Positions 49,971 through 58,489 of a stretch of 64,000 nucleotides of DNA are shown one piece after another (the stretch's first letter is position 1; the number at the start of each line of letters is the position of its first letter). The stretch spans positions 248,001-312,000 of the forward strand of contig CAWIEX010000011.1 of NCBI GenBank assembly GCA_963835295.1, given 5' to 3'. The stretch comes from JAOPZW01 sp963835295 (GTDB taxonomy: Bacteria > Actinomycetota > Thermoleophilia > Solirubrobacterales > Solirubrobacteraceae). A program made the translations under genes and the position numbers. Below the pieces are notes generated by a model. The model made no database searches. It worked only from the letters and a program-made list of their open reading frames with translations, and had not been told where the DNA came from.

Positions 49971-50558
49971 ATGAGGCTGCTCCTCATCGGCGGGCCGGGC
50001 GGCGGCAAGGGAACCCAGGGCGCGCGGCTCGCCGAGCGCCTGGAGGTCGAGCACGTGGCCGCCGGCGATGCCCTGCGCGCCGAGGTGCAGCGCGGCAGCG
50101 AGATCGGCACCCGGGTCGCGGGGTACCTCGACGTCGGCGAGCTCGTGCCCGACGACGTCGTGGTCGACCTCATGACGCCCATCGTGGCCGCGGCGGCCCG
50201 CGCCGGCGGCTACATCCTCGACGGCTTCCCGCGCAACCTCGCGCAGGCCCGCGTCGCCGACGAGGCCTGGGAGCAGCGGGGCATAGGGCTCGAGGCAGTC
50301 GTCTACCTCGAGGTGCCCGAGCCCGAGCTGCGCCGCCGGCTGCTCGCGCGCGCGCAGACCGAGGGGCGCAGCGACGACACCCCGGAGGTCATCGCCAACC
50401 GCCTGGCGCTCTTCGCACAGACCACCTTCCCGCTGGTCGAGCACTACCGCGACCGTGGGCTGCTCGTAGCGATCGCCGCCGACCAGGCCCCGGACGCCGT
50501 GACCGACGACGTGCTCAGCGGCCTGTCCGACCGGACACGGACCATGGAGCAGCGGTGA
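49971..50558 (+). CDS. Adenylate kinase family protein (short LID)
   Basis: 195 aa. P-loop Gly-Gly-Pro-Gly-Gly-Gly-Lys-Gly-Thr-Gln at residues 7-16, AMP-binding Ala-Gly-Asp-Ala-Leu-Arg and Asp-Gly-Phe-Pro-Arg-Asn. The LID is short, without zinc Cys, and has Arg-Arg-Arg-Leu-Leu-Ala-Arg. Interconverts ATP, AMP and ADP. Because it lies away from the ribosomal operon where housekeeping adk usually sits, it may be a second adenylate kinase; the symbol is therefore withheld. Confidence 0.9.
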   Translation: MRLLLIGGPGGGKGTQGARLAERLEVEHVAAGDALRAEVQRGSEIGTRVAGYLDVGELVPDDVVVDLMTPIVAAAARAGGYILDGFPRNLAQARVADEAWEQRGIGLEAVVYLEVPEPELRRRLLARAQTEGRSDDTPEVIANRLALFAQTTFPLVEHYRDRGLLVAIAADQAPDAVTDDVLSGLSDRTRTMEQR

Positions 50559-50591
50559 TGACGGGCCGCGGTTGACCTGTAGCGTCCGCCC

Positions 50592-51371
50592 ATGGACTTG
50601 GAGCTAGCCGGCAAGGTCGCGGTGGTCACGGGGGCGAGCAAGGGCATCGGCCTGGCCGTGACCCGCGAGCTCGCCGCGGAGGGGGCGCTCGTGGTCGCCG
50701 GAGCGCGCACCGTGGCGCCCCTGGAGGGCCTCGAGGGCGTGGAGCCCTTCGCGGTCGACCTGGTCGACCCCGAAGGCCCGGCCGGGCTGATCGGCCACGC
50801 CGTGCAGCGGCACGGCCGGCTCGACGTCCTGGTCAACAACGTCGGCGGCGTGCAGCTGCGCCTCGACGGCTTCGTCAACGTCAGCGACGCCGACTTCCAG
50901 GCCTCGTTGGAGCTCAACTTCTTCTCGGCGCTGCGCGCCATGCGCGCGGCCGTGGTCGCGATGACGCCGCGCGGGGGCGGCACCATCGTCAACGTCGCTT
51001 CGGTCAACGCGTTCTTCCAGCCCGACGGCGCGGTCATCGACTACGGGGCGGCGAAGGCCGCCCTGCTCAACGTGGCCAAGGCGCTGTCGCAGGAGCTGGC
51101 CCCGCAAGGCATCCGCATCGCCAGCGTCTCGCCGGGCCAGGTGGAGACCGACCTGTGGCTGGCCGACGACGGCGTGGCCGCGACCATCGGGCGCGCGACG
51201 GGCGTCGCCGCCGACAGCGTGCGCGAGCAGGCGATCGCCGGCATCCCGACGGGGCGCTTCACGACGCCGCGCGAGGTCGCGACCCTGGTGACCGTCCTCG
51301 CCTCGCCGCGGACGGCCAACGTCAACGGATCGAACTTCGTGATCGACGGCGGCCTCGTCAAGACGACGTGA
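50592..51371 (+). CDS. Short-chain dehydrogenase/reductase (classical)
   Basis: 259 aa. Cofactor loop Thr-Gly-Ala-Ser-Lys-Gly-Ile-Gly at 14-21, Asn-Asn-Val-Gly-Gly in place of NNAG, catalytic Ser in Asn-Val-Ala-Ser-Val-Asn and Tyr-Gly-Ala-Ala-Lys for Tyr-x3-Lys. The C-terminal Asn-Val-Asn-Gly-Ser-Asn-Phe-Val-Ile-Asp-Gly-Gly is typical of FabG-like enzymes. Substrate unknown. Its end overlaps the convergent neighbour by 14 bp. Confidence 0.93.
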   Translation: MDLELAGKVAVVTGASKGIGLAVTRELAAEGALVVAGARTVAPLEGLEGVEPFAVDLVDPEGPAGLIGHAVQRHGRLDVLVNNVGGVQLRLDGFVNVSDADFQASLELNFFSALRAMRAAVVAMTPRGGGTIVNVASVNAFFQPDGAVIDYGAAKAALLNVAKALSQELAPQGIRIASVSPGQVETDLWLADDGVAATIGRATGVAADSVREQAIAGIPTGRFTTPREVATLVTVLASPRTANVNGSNFVIDGGLVKTT

Positions 51372-52677
51372 CGGGGAGTCGCTCGATCTCGTAGTGGAGG
51401 GTCAGGAAGCGCACGCCGGCGAGTGAGAAGCTGTGCTCGGTCCGCAGCTCGCCGTCGCGCACGAAGACGTGGATGCGCTCCTCGAACGCGAGCAGCTTGA
51501 TCACGGTCAGCGCGTCGCGCTCGCTGTCCACCGAGCTCAGGTAGTGCCCCGGGAACGGCAGCTCGCTGCGCGAGCTCAACACGAGGTCGCTCGCCCCCTC
51601 GTTGGACGGCTCCAGCGTGGCGGTGAAGTTCGAGCCCGGGATCGGGAAGCCGACGCTCACGTAGCCGCGCTCGTCGTGGCGGAAGCTCGTGTAGATGCCG
51701 ACGTAGATCGGCTTGCCCGAGTCCGCGAAGGTCCGGATCCATCCGCGGATGTCGATGACCTCGTCGCCGTCGAGGTCGATGGTGTCGATCGTGCTCACCA
51801 TCCCGCGCTGGGCCTCCTCGAGGTTGGACGGGATCGCGGCCTGGCCGAGCGGCTCGGCCACGACGCGCTTGAACAGCTCGTAGACCGGCTTCATCCAGGT
51901 CCGCCACTCGGGGACGATCGACAGCTTGAAGCGGCTCGTGTGCTCGTAGAACTCGCGGATGAGCGGGTGCACGCGGCCCGGGTCGAAGGTCGGGCCGCGC
52001 AGGGCGTCGAGCGACGCCAGGATCCCGACGTCGGGCGGGTTGCGGCGGAAGGTGCCGCCGCGCACCTCGGCGAGCTGCTCGACGTAGTCGGCGCCGACGT
52101 AGCGCGAGCGCGCCTCGAAGGGCACCACGTAGGCCAGATCGGCGGCCGGGACCTCCTCGGCCATGATCCGGACCAGCGGGCGGTTGCGGTAGACGATCGC
52201 CGCGACGACGCGATAGGCGACGGTGACCACGGCGGCCACCACCGCCGGCTCGAGGCCGTCGTCGAGCCCGCGCAGCGCCAGGCCCACGGCGGCGCCCACG
52301 ACGACGCCGAGTGCGAGCTTGAGCGGGCGCAGGCCCAGCAGGCCGAGCAGCGCGCCGCTGACCATCGCCGTCAGCAGGACGTGGCCCGAGCCGTAGATCA
52401 GGCCCAGCAGCCAGCCGAGCACCGCCATCAGCAGGGCGCTGGCCACGATGCGCCCGAGCAGCGGCTTCGGCTCGGCGGCGCGCTGGGTCACTGCCATGAA
52501 CGCCTCGGCAGGCGCGAGGATGACCGCGCCGACGAGCGCCCCCGCGGCGGCGCCCAGACCCGCGATGGCGTCGCCGAGGACCGCGCCGCCCGCGGCGCCG
52601 AGCACGGTGCCCCAGATGAGGCCGTCGCGCAGCCGGCCGGAGCGGCTTCGCCTTCGTCGGTCGGGGCTCGAAGCCAC
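51358..52677 (-). CDS. Hypothetical membrane protein with Gly-rich helices
   Basis: 439 aa. The N-terminal half has four to five glycine-zipper helices (Gly-Ala-Ala-Gly-Gly-Ala-Val-Leu-Gly, and Leu-Gly-Leu-Leu-Gly-Leu-Arg-Pro-Leu). The C-terminal ~220 residues are soluble, with Trp-Arg-Thr-Trp-Met-Lys-Pro-Val-Tyr-Glu-Leu-Phe and a late beta-rich part (Val-Ser-Val-Gly-Phe-Pro-Ile-Pro-Gly-Ser-Asn-Phe). I do not recognise the family. GTG 52677 is chosen because residues upstream are Arg-rich and no start codon lies in the more upstream conserved-looking part. It is divergent from the VTC gene. Confidence 0.7.
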   Translation of the reverse strand: MASSPDRRRRSRSGRLRDGLIWGTVLGAAGGAVLGDAIAGLGAAAGALVGAVILAPAEAFMAVTQRAAEPKPLLGRIVASALLMAVLGWLLGLIYGSGHVLLTAMVSGALLGLLGLRPLKLALGVVVGAAVGLALRGLDDGLEPAVVAAVVTVAYRVVAAIVYRNRPLVRIMAEEVPAADLAYVVPFEARSRYVGADYVEQLAEVRGGTFRRNPPDVGILASLDALRGPTFDPGRVHPLIREFYEHTSRFKLSIVPEWRTWMKPVYELFKRVVAEPLGQAAIPSNLEEAQRGMVSTIDTIDLDGDEVIDIRGWIRTFADSGKPIYVGIYTSFRHDERGYVSVGFPIPGSNFTATLEPSNEGASDLVLSSRSELPFPGHYLSSVDSERDALTVIKLLAFEERIHVFVRDGELRTEHSFSLAGVRFLTLHYEIERLPVTSS

Positions 52678-52785
52678 CGGCGCACGCTCGCAGCGGCTGG
52701 CCCGCGCCGCAAGCCGGCGCTCGATCGAGGTGAACGCGTTGTGAACAGGGTGCGCGCCGGCCGGCCTCGCGGGGAAGCTCAGGAC

Positions 52786-53573
52786 ATGTCGGATCGTTTC
52801 GACGAGGTGCTCGGGGCCATGGCGCCGATCTCGCTCGACGACATGGACGCCAGGGCGGCGCTGCGCCGGCGGGTGGACACGAAGTACGTCGTCAGCCGCG
52901 AGGCGCTGGTCGACGTCGTCGCCCGGGCCGCCGAGGACCATCGGGTGCTCGAGATCGACGCTCGCCGGGCGTTCTCTTACGAGAGCGTCTACTCGACACG
53001 CCCGAGCTGCGCTGCTTCGCCGATCACGTCGACGACGTCCGGCCGCGCTTCAAGTCGCGCTCGCGCCTGTATCGCGAAACCGGCGCCTGCTTCTTCGAGG
53101 TCAAGGTCAAGGACGAGGCCGACAGCACGAGCAAGCGCCAGTGCCCGTACGACCCCGCCGATCACGGGCGCGTCACCGACGAGGCATGGCGCTTCCTCGA
53201 CGAGACGCTGCGCAGGATGGCGGCCCAGCCCGCGCCCGAGGACCTCGCCGGGACGCTGGCCACCCGCTACCGCCGGGTGACGCTGGCCGCGCGCGAGGGC
53301 GGCGAGCGGGTGACCATCGACCTCGACGTGGCCAGGGAGTCGCTGGACGGCCGCGAGGTCGCCCTGCGCGAGGACGTGGCGCTTGTCGAGACCAAGACCG
53401 ACGGCGGCGGTGACGGCGGCGGTGGGATCGTCGACGCGGTCCTGACGTCCATGGCCTGCGAGCCGACCTCGATCTCCAAGTACCGGCTCGGGGTCGGGTT
53501 GCTCGTGGCCCCCGACCCGCAGGCGGCGCGCCTCGAGCGGCTGCGGCGCTGCTTCGTCGCGCCCACCGATTGA
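52786..53573 (+). pseudogene. VTC/polyphosphate polymerase-domain protein, frameshifted
   Basis: VTC domain (tunnel-type triphosphate enzyme). The first frame has Arg-Val-Asp-Thr-Lys-Tyr-Val-Val and ends at Glu-Ser-Val-Tyr. A missing T near 52993 shifts the frame, after which the other frame gives Asp-Thr-Pro-Glu-Leu, Phe-Phe-Glu-Val-Lys-Val-Lys and a C-terminal Leu-Val-Glu-Thr-Lys. The total is one base short of whole codons. It is adjacent to the CHAD gene, the classic partner. If the shift is a sequencing error the product is a complete ~262-aa VTC protein. Confidence 0.88.
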
Positions 53574-53602
53574 CGACAGGGACTCCCGGGCAGGCAAGCA
53601 CC

Positions 53603-54622
53603 ATGGCTCGAAGTAGCAAACAGACCGGCCCCGCCGCCGCGGCGGGAGCGCTCGCCGCGGCGGGCGGCGCCGCCGCCGTCGCGGTCAAGCGCACCCCCAC
53701 CCGAAAGGCCCGCCGGACCGAGGCGGAGCGAGCTCGCGCCTTCCGCCTGCGTCGCGGCGAGGACACCAGCGACGGCGTGCGCCGCGTCGCCCGCGGCCAG
53801 CTCGACCTCGCGGGCGAGCGGCTCGAGTCGGGCACCGGCATGCGCGGCGACCTCGACGGTGCCGTCCATGAGACGCGCAAGGCGTTCAAGCGCCTGCGGG
53901 CGCTGGTGCGCGTGAGCCGCGACGCGATGGGCGACGAGGCCTACCGGCGCGAGAACCGGATCTTCCGCGACGCCGGGCGCAAGCTGTCGGTGGCGCGCGA
54001 CGCCGCGGTGCTCGTGCAGACGCTCGACGGCCTCACCGCGCGCTACCGCGGCGAGCTCGACGACGATGCCTTCACGGGCCTGCGCGACGCGCTGGCCTCA
54101 GAGGCGGCGGCGGCCAGCAGCGCGCTGTCCGACGACCGCGCCGCCGTCGACGAGGTCCAGGGCACGCTCGAGGCCGCGCGGCGGCGCGTGGGCGGCTGGC
54201 CGCTGCCCGACGACGGCGGCCTCGCAATGCTCGAGCCCGGCCTCGAGCGCATCTACCGCCGCGGCCGGCGCGCGCTGAAGGCCGCGCGCGCGGACCCTGA
54301 CACCGAGACCCTCCATGAGCTGCGCAAGCGGGCCAAGGATCTCTGGCACGGCGCCCAGGTCCTGCGCCCTGCGGCGCCCAAGGCGATGAAGAAGCTCGGC
54401 CGCCGCGCCCACGCGCTGTCCGACGTGGTCGGCGACGACCACGACCTCGCCGTTCTGCGCGCCGCCGCTCGCGCGCGCCACGCCACGCTCGCGCCGGGCG
54501 GGCTCGCGCTGCTCGAGCGCCTGATCGCGCGCCGCCGCGCCCGCCTGCAGCGCAGCGCGTTGGCGCAGGGGCGGCGGGTGTACCGGCGCAAGCCCGCCGA
54601 GCTGGCGAAGCTGGTCCGCTAG
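53603..54622 (+). CDS. CHAD domain protein (polyphosphate-associated)
   Basis: 339 aa. Two CHAD helical repeats with the conserved His and basic residues: Ala-Val-His-Glu-Thr-Arg-Lys-Ala-Phe-Lys-Arg-Leu-Arg in the first, Leu-His-Glu-Leu-Arg-Lys-Arg-Ala-Lys-Asp-Leu and Gly-Asp-Asp-His-Asp-Leu-Ala-Val-Leu in the second. CHAD domains bind polyphosphate and often target to granules (known). The basic N-terminal tail (Ala/Gly then Lys/Arg) fits a polyanion partner. Follows the VTC gene by 30 bp. Confidence 0.92.
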   Translation: MARSSKQTGPAAAAGALAAAGGAAAVAVKRTPTRKARRTEAERARAFRLRRGEDTSDGVRRVARGQLDLAGERLESGTGMRGDLDGAVHETRKAFKRLRALVRVSRDAMGDEAYRRENRIFRDAGRKLSVARDAAVLVQTLDGLTARYRGELDDDAFTGLRDALASEAAAASSALSDDRAAVDEVQGTLEAARRRVGGWPLPDDGGLAMLEPGLERIYRRGRRALKAARADPDTETLHELRKRAKDLWHGAQVLRPAAPKAMKKLGRRAHALSDVVGDDHDLAVLRAAARARHATLAPGGLALLERLIARRRARLQRSALAQGRRVYRRKPAELAKLVR

Positions 54623-54747
54623 CGGGGGCGCCCGCGGCCCCGCCTCCCCGGCGCCGGCGACGAGTGACGAGCCGGGCCCGCGTTTGCGATACGGGGCCAT
54701 GCGGCTACGCCCTCGAGGCCACTGTCCATCTGGGGAGGCCAGCTGAG

Positions 54748-55494
54748 ATGCTGCAGGCCGAAGCCGCTCCCGGCGTCCACCGCGTCGAGGACGACAACAG
54801 CAACTGGTACATCGTGGAGGGCGATGACGGCCTGACCATCGTGGACGCCGGCGTGCCGCGCTCGTGGGCCTCGCTGCACGAGGCGCTGCGCCGCATCGGC
54901 CGCCGCCCGGCGGACATCAGGGCCGTCGTCCTCACCCACGCGCACTTCGACCATGTCGGCTTCGCGGAGCGCGCGCGGCGCGAGCTCGGTGTCCCGGTCT
55001 TCGTGCACGAGAACGACGTGCCGCTGACGAAGCATCCCTGGCGCTACGACCACGAGCGGCCGCGTGCCTGGTACCTCGCCACCCAGCTCAGGGCGCTGCC
55101 CATCGTCGCGCGCTTCCTCCGCGATCGGGCCTTCTGGCCTCGACCGATTCGTGCGGTCACGCGCTTCGGGGACGGCGCCGGCGCCCTGCCCGTGCCGGGA
55201 GCGCCGCGCGTCGTCCCCACGCCCGGCCACACGCTCGGACATTGCTGCCTGCACCTCCCGGACCGCGACGCTGTGATCGCCGGGGACGCCATCGTCATGC
55301 TCGATCCCTATACCGCCCGCGCAGGCCCGCGGCTCGTCGCGCGCGCAGCCACGGTCGACAGCGAGCGCAATCGGGCGACGCTCGACGGCCTGGCCGCCAC
55401 CGGGGCTCGCCTCGTGCTCACCGGCCACGGACCGGTCTGGCAGCACGGCGCCCGTGCCGCCGTCGACGCGGCCCGCGCCGCCCCCGTGGCGTAG
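54748..55494 (+). CDS. Metallo-beta-lactamase-fold hydrolase
   Basis: 248 aa. Zinc motif Thr-His-Ala-His-Phe-Asp-His-Val-Gly, then Thr-Pro-Gly-His-Thr-Leu-Gly-His and Ala-Gly-Asp-Ala, and a final Gly-His-Gly-Pro-Val. It resembles glyoxalase II/ZipD-like enzymes of unknown substrate. GGGGAGG before ATG 54748 fixes the start. Confidence 0.92.
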   Translation: MLQAEAAPGVHRVEDDNSNWYIVEGDDGLTIVDAGVPRSWASLHEALRRIGRRPADIRAVVLTHAHFDHVGFAERARRELGVPVFVHENDVPLTKHPWRYDHERPRAWYLATQLRALPIVARFLRDRAFWPRPIRAVTRFGDGAGALPVPGAPRVVPTPGHTLGHCCLHLPDRDAVIAGDAIVMLDPYTARAGPRLVARAATVDSERNRATLDGLAATGARLVLTGHGPVWQHGARAAVDAARAAPVA

Positions 55495-55526
55495 GCGCGG
55501 CCGCGGGACGACTATCCTCGCCGGCC

Positions 55527-55958
55527 GTGGCGGTGGAGATGCGCGACGTGGCCCCGGGCCTGTGGCTGTGGCGCGAGCCGTACGGCGCCCGCGCCTACGG
55601 GCCGCAGCTGTTCTGGCGCGACGACGTCCCGCGCACAGAGCTCGAGCACGTGCAGCCGGGCGACGAGCTGCCGGGCGGTCTGCGAGCGCACTTCGACGGC
55701 CGCAGCGCCACCGAGACGCCCCTCTATCTCCCCGAGCAGCGCGCGCTCGTCTTCGCCGATGCCATGTGCGGGCTGGGCGGAGCGCTCCGGGTCTGGGCGA
55801 CGCCGTGGCACGAGGAGCGCACGCTCCCCGCGCTGCGCGCGCTGCTGGACCTTCCGTTCGAGCACGTCCTCGTCTCCCACGGCGAGCCGGTGCACGGCCG
55901 CGAGGACTTCGTGGCCGCGCTGGACCGCGAGCCCTGGGGGGAGTACGGCGGCGCTTAG
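55527..55958 (+). CDS. Metallo-beta-lactamase-like protein lacking the zinc motif
   Basis: 143 aa. Starts like many MBL-fold proteins (Ala-Pro-Gly-Leu-Trp-Leu-Trp) and keeps late parts of the fold (Ala-Leu-Val-Phe-Ala-Asp-Ala-Met, then Val-Leu-Val-Ser-His-Gly-Glu-Pro-Val), but has no His-x-His-x-Asp-His. It is shorter than the family norm, probably a non-catalytic relative or one shortened by deletion. Lies 32 bp after the active MBL gene. Confidence 0.7.
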   Translation: MAVEMRDVAPGLWLWREPYGARAYGPQLFWRDDVPRTELEHVQPGDELPGGLRAHFDGRSATETPLYLPEQRALVFADAMCGLGGALRVWATPWHEERTLPALRALLDLPFEHVLVSHGEPVHGREDFVAALDREPWGEYGGA

Positions 55959-55991
55959 GACAGCCCCGGCCTCGGGAAGAGCGATGTCACG

Positions 55992-56459
55992 ATGCGAGAC
56001 CACACGATCGAAGAGCAGCTGACCTCCTACCTCGCCGACGTGCACTCGATCGAGGTGCAGGCGCTGGCGCAGATGAAGGCGGCGCCCAAGCTCGCCGGCG
56101 ACGGCCGGCTGGCCGCCGCCTTCCGCGAGCACCTCGACGAGACCCAGGAGCACGAGCGGCTGGTCCGCGAGCAACTCGAGCAGCGCGGGGCGGATACCTC
56201 CACGCTCAAGGACCTGGCCGGCCGCGTCGGGGGCTGGGCCATGATCGCCTTCGCCCGACTCAACCCCGACACGCCGGGCAAGCTCACGGCGCACGCCTTC
56301 TCCTACGAGCACATGGAGCTCGCCGCCTACGAGCTCCTGCGCCGGATCGCCCAGCGCGCGCAAGACGAGCCGGTGATCGAGCTGGCGCGCGTCGCCGCCA
56401 CGTGGGACGCCGCCGTCGACGCGGCGCTCGGCGACCTGGTGGGCGACCGGGCCCGCTAG
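55992..56459 (+). CDS. Ferritin-like DUF892 (YciE-type) protein
   Basis: 155 aa four-helix bundle: Ser-Tyr-Leu-Ala-Asp-Val-His-Ser-Ile-Glu at the start, His-Leu-Asp-Glu-Thr-Gln-Glu-His-Glu and Ser-Tyr-Glu-His-Met-Glu, giving Glu/His metal ligands. YciE-like proteins are stress-linked, and a diiron role is likely. It overlaps the convergent DUF2071 gene by 4 bp. Confidence 0.92.
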   Translation: MRDHTIEEQLTSYLADVHSIEVQALAQMKAAPKLAGDGRLAAAFREHLDETQEHERLVREQLEQRGADTSTLKDLAGRVGGWAMIAFARLNPDTPGKLTAHAFSYEHMELAAYELLRRIAQRAQDEPVIELARVAATWDAAVDAALGDLVGDRAR

Positions 56460-57205
56460 CGCCGCTCCCCGGTCACGGGTCGGGCCGGGCCGAACGCGGG
56501 CGGCCAGATGACCACGTCCTGACGCTGGGCGTAGTGCAGGAGCGGCTCACGCGCCGGGAGGGGGACGCCCGCGGCCGCGGTCATCGTGTTCTCGGCGAAC
56601 TCGGCCTGGGCGGGCTGCAGATCCCATGGCGGGTGGTGGATGTCGGTTCGCCGGACGCGATCGCCATCGACCGTGTACAGGCAGTAGCGCTCGATGAGGA
56701 AGTGCTCGAGCGTGCCGGGCCGTGTCTGGAACACCGCGCCCGTCGGCCGGTAGCGCGCCCGCAGCAACGCCGTGGCTCCCACGCGCGCGGAGCGGTAGCG
56801 GACCTCCTCTCCCGACCGCTCGATGGCCATGCGGGCCCGGAAGTAGGGCAGGCGGTAGGTCGCGCGCGCCCCGGCGACGGCAAGGGCGCTGGCGGCGTCG
56901 AGGCTGAGGAAGTAGACGCCGGGCCGCCCGTCGACCGTGGTGTACGTGCGCACGTTGGTCTCGGGGAAGTGTGAGAGGGCAGGCGGTGGCAAGGTGCCCC
57001 GCAGTCGCCACCCCGTGACCTCGAACGGCGCCACCGCGATCCACGCCTCGCCCTCCCATGTGTCGATCGGCAGGGCCGGCGGGACCAGGCTGCGCAGGGC
57101 CTCCGAGGCCACCGGCCAGTGCGCGAAGAGCAGGTCGCGCCACGTCTGCCCCTGCAGCCAACGGCGCTTGGGCACGGGCCACGGCCGGTGCGCCTGCTGA
57201 TGGAG
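56456..57205 (-). CDS. DUF2071 (YqjF-like) protein, start unresolved
   Basis: About 250 aa. Near the start is His-Gln-Gln-Ala-His-Arg-Pro-Trp-Pro-Val-Pro, then Trp-Arg-Asp-Leu-Leu-Phe-Ala-His-Trp-Pro-Val. Phe-Pro-Glu-Thr-Asn-Val-Arg-Thr-Tyr and Gly-Val-Tyr-Phe-Leu-Ser-Leu-Asp-Ala are DUF2071 hallmarks. The family sequence begins at a CTC codon (57205), with no ATG/GTG/TTG there. The open frame continues to ATG 57418 but through sequence antisense to the endonuclease promoter. Function unknown. Confidence 0.82.
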   Translation of the reverse strand, partial: LHQQAHRPWPVPKRRWLQGQTWRDLLFAHWPVASEALRSLVPPALPIDTWEGEAWIAVAPFEVTGWRLRGTLPPPALSHFPETNVRTYTTVDGRPGVYFLSLDAASALAVAGARATYRLPYFRARMAIERSGEEVRYRSARVGATALLRARYRPTGAVFQTRPGTLEHFLIERYCLYTVDGDRVRRTDIHHPPWDLQPAQAEFAENTMTAAAGVPLPAREPLLHYAQRQDVVIWPPAFGPARPVTGERR

Positions 57206-57353
57206 CCCGCGCGACTGGGCGGCGGCCTCCCCGCCGGGCGCGAGGCGCAGGACGGCCCGCTCAGCCGCGTCTGCGCATGTCCCGAGGCCCCAGATGGTCT
57301 CGCACCCTACCCGTGTTTGCCGGCACGCCCGGGGCGGAAAGGAGGTGCCGATC

Positions 57354-58127
57354 GTGCGCCTGATCACCTGGAACGTCGCCGGCCGCGTGAGCCGCCAGCC
57401 CGAGCAGGCGCAGGCCATCGCTGCCGTGGGCGCGGACGTCGTGGCGCTTCAGGAGGTGACCGCGCGCACCCTGCCGCTGTGGCGGGCGGCGCTGGCCGAC
57501 AGCGGCTTCAGCGCGTGCGAGACGGCGCTCGACGGGCTGCCCGAGATGCGCCGCGGGCGGCTGCTCGGGACCCTCACCGCCGCGCGGGAGCCGCTCGTGC
57601 GCCTGCCGGCACCGGCCGACGTCCCGTGGCCCGAGCGCGTCCTGTGCTGCGTGGCCGCCGGCGTCGAGGTCGTCAACCTGCACTCGCCGATCGCCCCGGC
57701 GCCCGACCTCGCCAAGGTGCGCACGCACGAGGCGCTCGCGGCCTACCTCACGAGGGCCAGCGACCGACCCCAGATCCTGTGCGGCGACCTCAACACCCCG
57801 CGTCGCGAGCTCCCCGACGGCGACGTGCTCACCTTCGCGCACGACAGCGCGGGCCGGTTGCGCCCCGAGCGCGGCGAGCGCTGGGACCGCGCCGAGCGAG
57901 CCCTCGTACACGGGCTGCGCGCCCACGGGTGGGTCGACGCCTTCCGCGCCGTGCACGGCTACGGCGAGCGCCAGGCGAGCTGGACCTTCGCGCACGATCG
58001 CGGGGGCTGGCGGCTCGACCACGTCCTGGTCCACGGCCTGCGGCCCCAGGCCAGCGCCTATGCGCACGATTGGCGGCGTGCGGGCCTCAGCGACCACTCG
58101 GCCCTTCTCGTCGACCTCGTCCGCTGA
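57354..58127 (+). CDS. Endonuclease/exonuclease/phosphatase family protein
   Basis: 257 aa, Mg-dependent phosphoesterase fold. Landmarks are Thr-Trp-Asn-Val-Ala-Gly, Val-Ala-Leu-Gln-Glu-Val-Thr (metal Glu), Cys-Gly-Asp-Leu-Asn-Thr-Pro, and Leu-Asp-His-Val-Leu-Val plus Ser-Asp-His-Ser-Ala-Leu-Leu. This is similar to small exonuclease III/EEP proteins of unknown substrate. AAGGAGG 8 nt before GTG 57354 fixes the start. Confidence 0.93.
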   Translation: MRLITWNVAGRVSRQPEQAQAIAAVGADVVALQEVTARTLPLWRAALADSGFSACETALDGLPEMRRGRLLGTLTAAREPLVRLPAPADVPWPERVLCCVAAGVEVVNLHSPIAPAPDLAKVRTHEALAAYLTRASDRPQILCGDLNTPRRELPDGDVLTFAHDSAGRLRPERGERWDRAERALVHGLRAHGWVDAFRAVHGYGERQASWTFAHDRGGWRLDHVLVHGLRPQASAYAHDWRRAGLSDHSALLVDLVR

Positions 58128-58211
58128 GCAACCCGGCGTCGAAAGCCGGCGCGTTCGCCGCGGACCGATTGGGCACACCTACGCGAACCACCCGACGAGA
58201 GGAGGGCCACC

Positions 58212-58394
58212 ATGGCCGAGCCGGTCCCCGCAGGCAGCGACGTCTCCTCAGGCACCTACCGCTGCACGCAGTGCGGCTACGAGCTCGACGTGAGCTCGAC
58301 CAAGCACCTCCCGCCATGCCCGTCGTGCGGGAACGCCGAGTGGAGCACGCAGAGCGGCGGCGACTCCGTCGACGACCCGTATCCCGACAGCTAG
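58212..58394 (+). CDS. Small zinc-ribbon protein
   Basis: 60 aa with two Cys-x-x-Cys knuckles (Cys-Thr-Gln-Cys-Gly, Cys-Pro-Ser-Cys-Gly) around a short beta ribbon, and acidic flanks. GAGGAG-type ribosome site before ATG. Common companion in this order, function unknown. Confidence 0.85.
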   Translation: MAEPVPAGSDVSSGTYRCTQCGYELDVSSTKHLPPCPSCGNAEWSTQSGGDSVDDPYPDS

Positions 58395-58489
58395 CTCAGC
58401 GTCGCGCCGCGAAGTTGGCGCCCGATGAGCCGCTTGGAACACGCGGAACGGGTAGCGCTCGCGCAATGACGTACGAGGGGAGGCAACCC

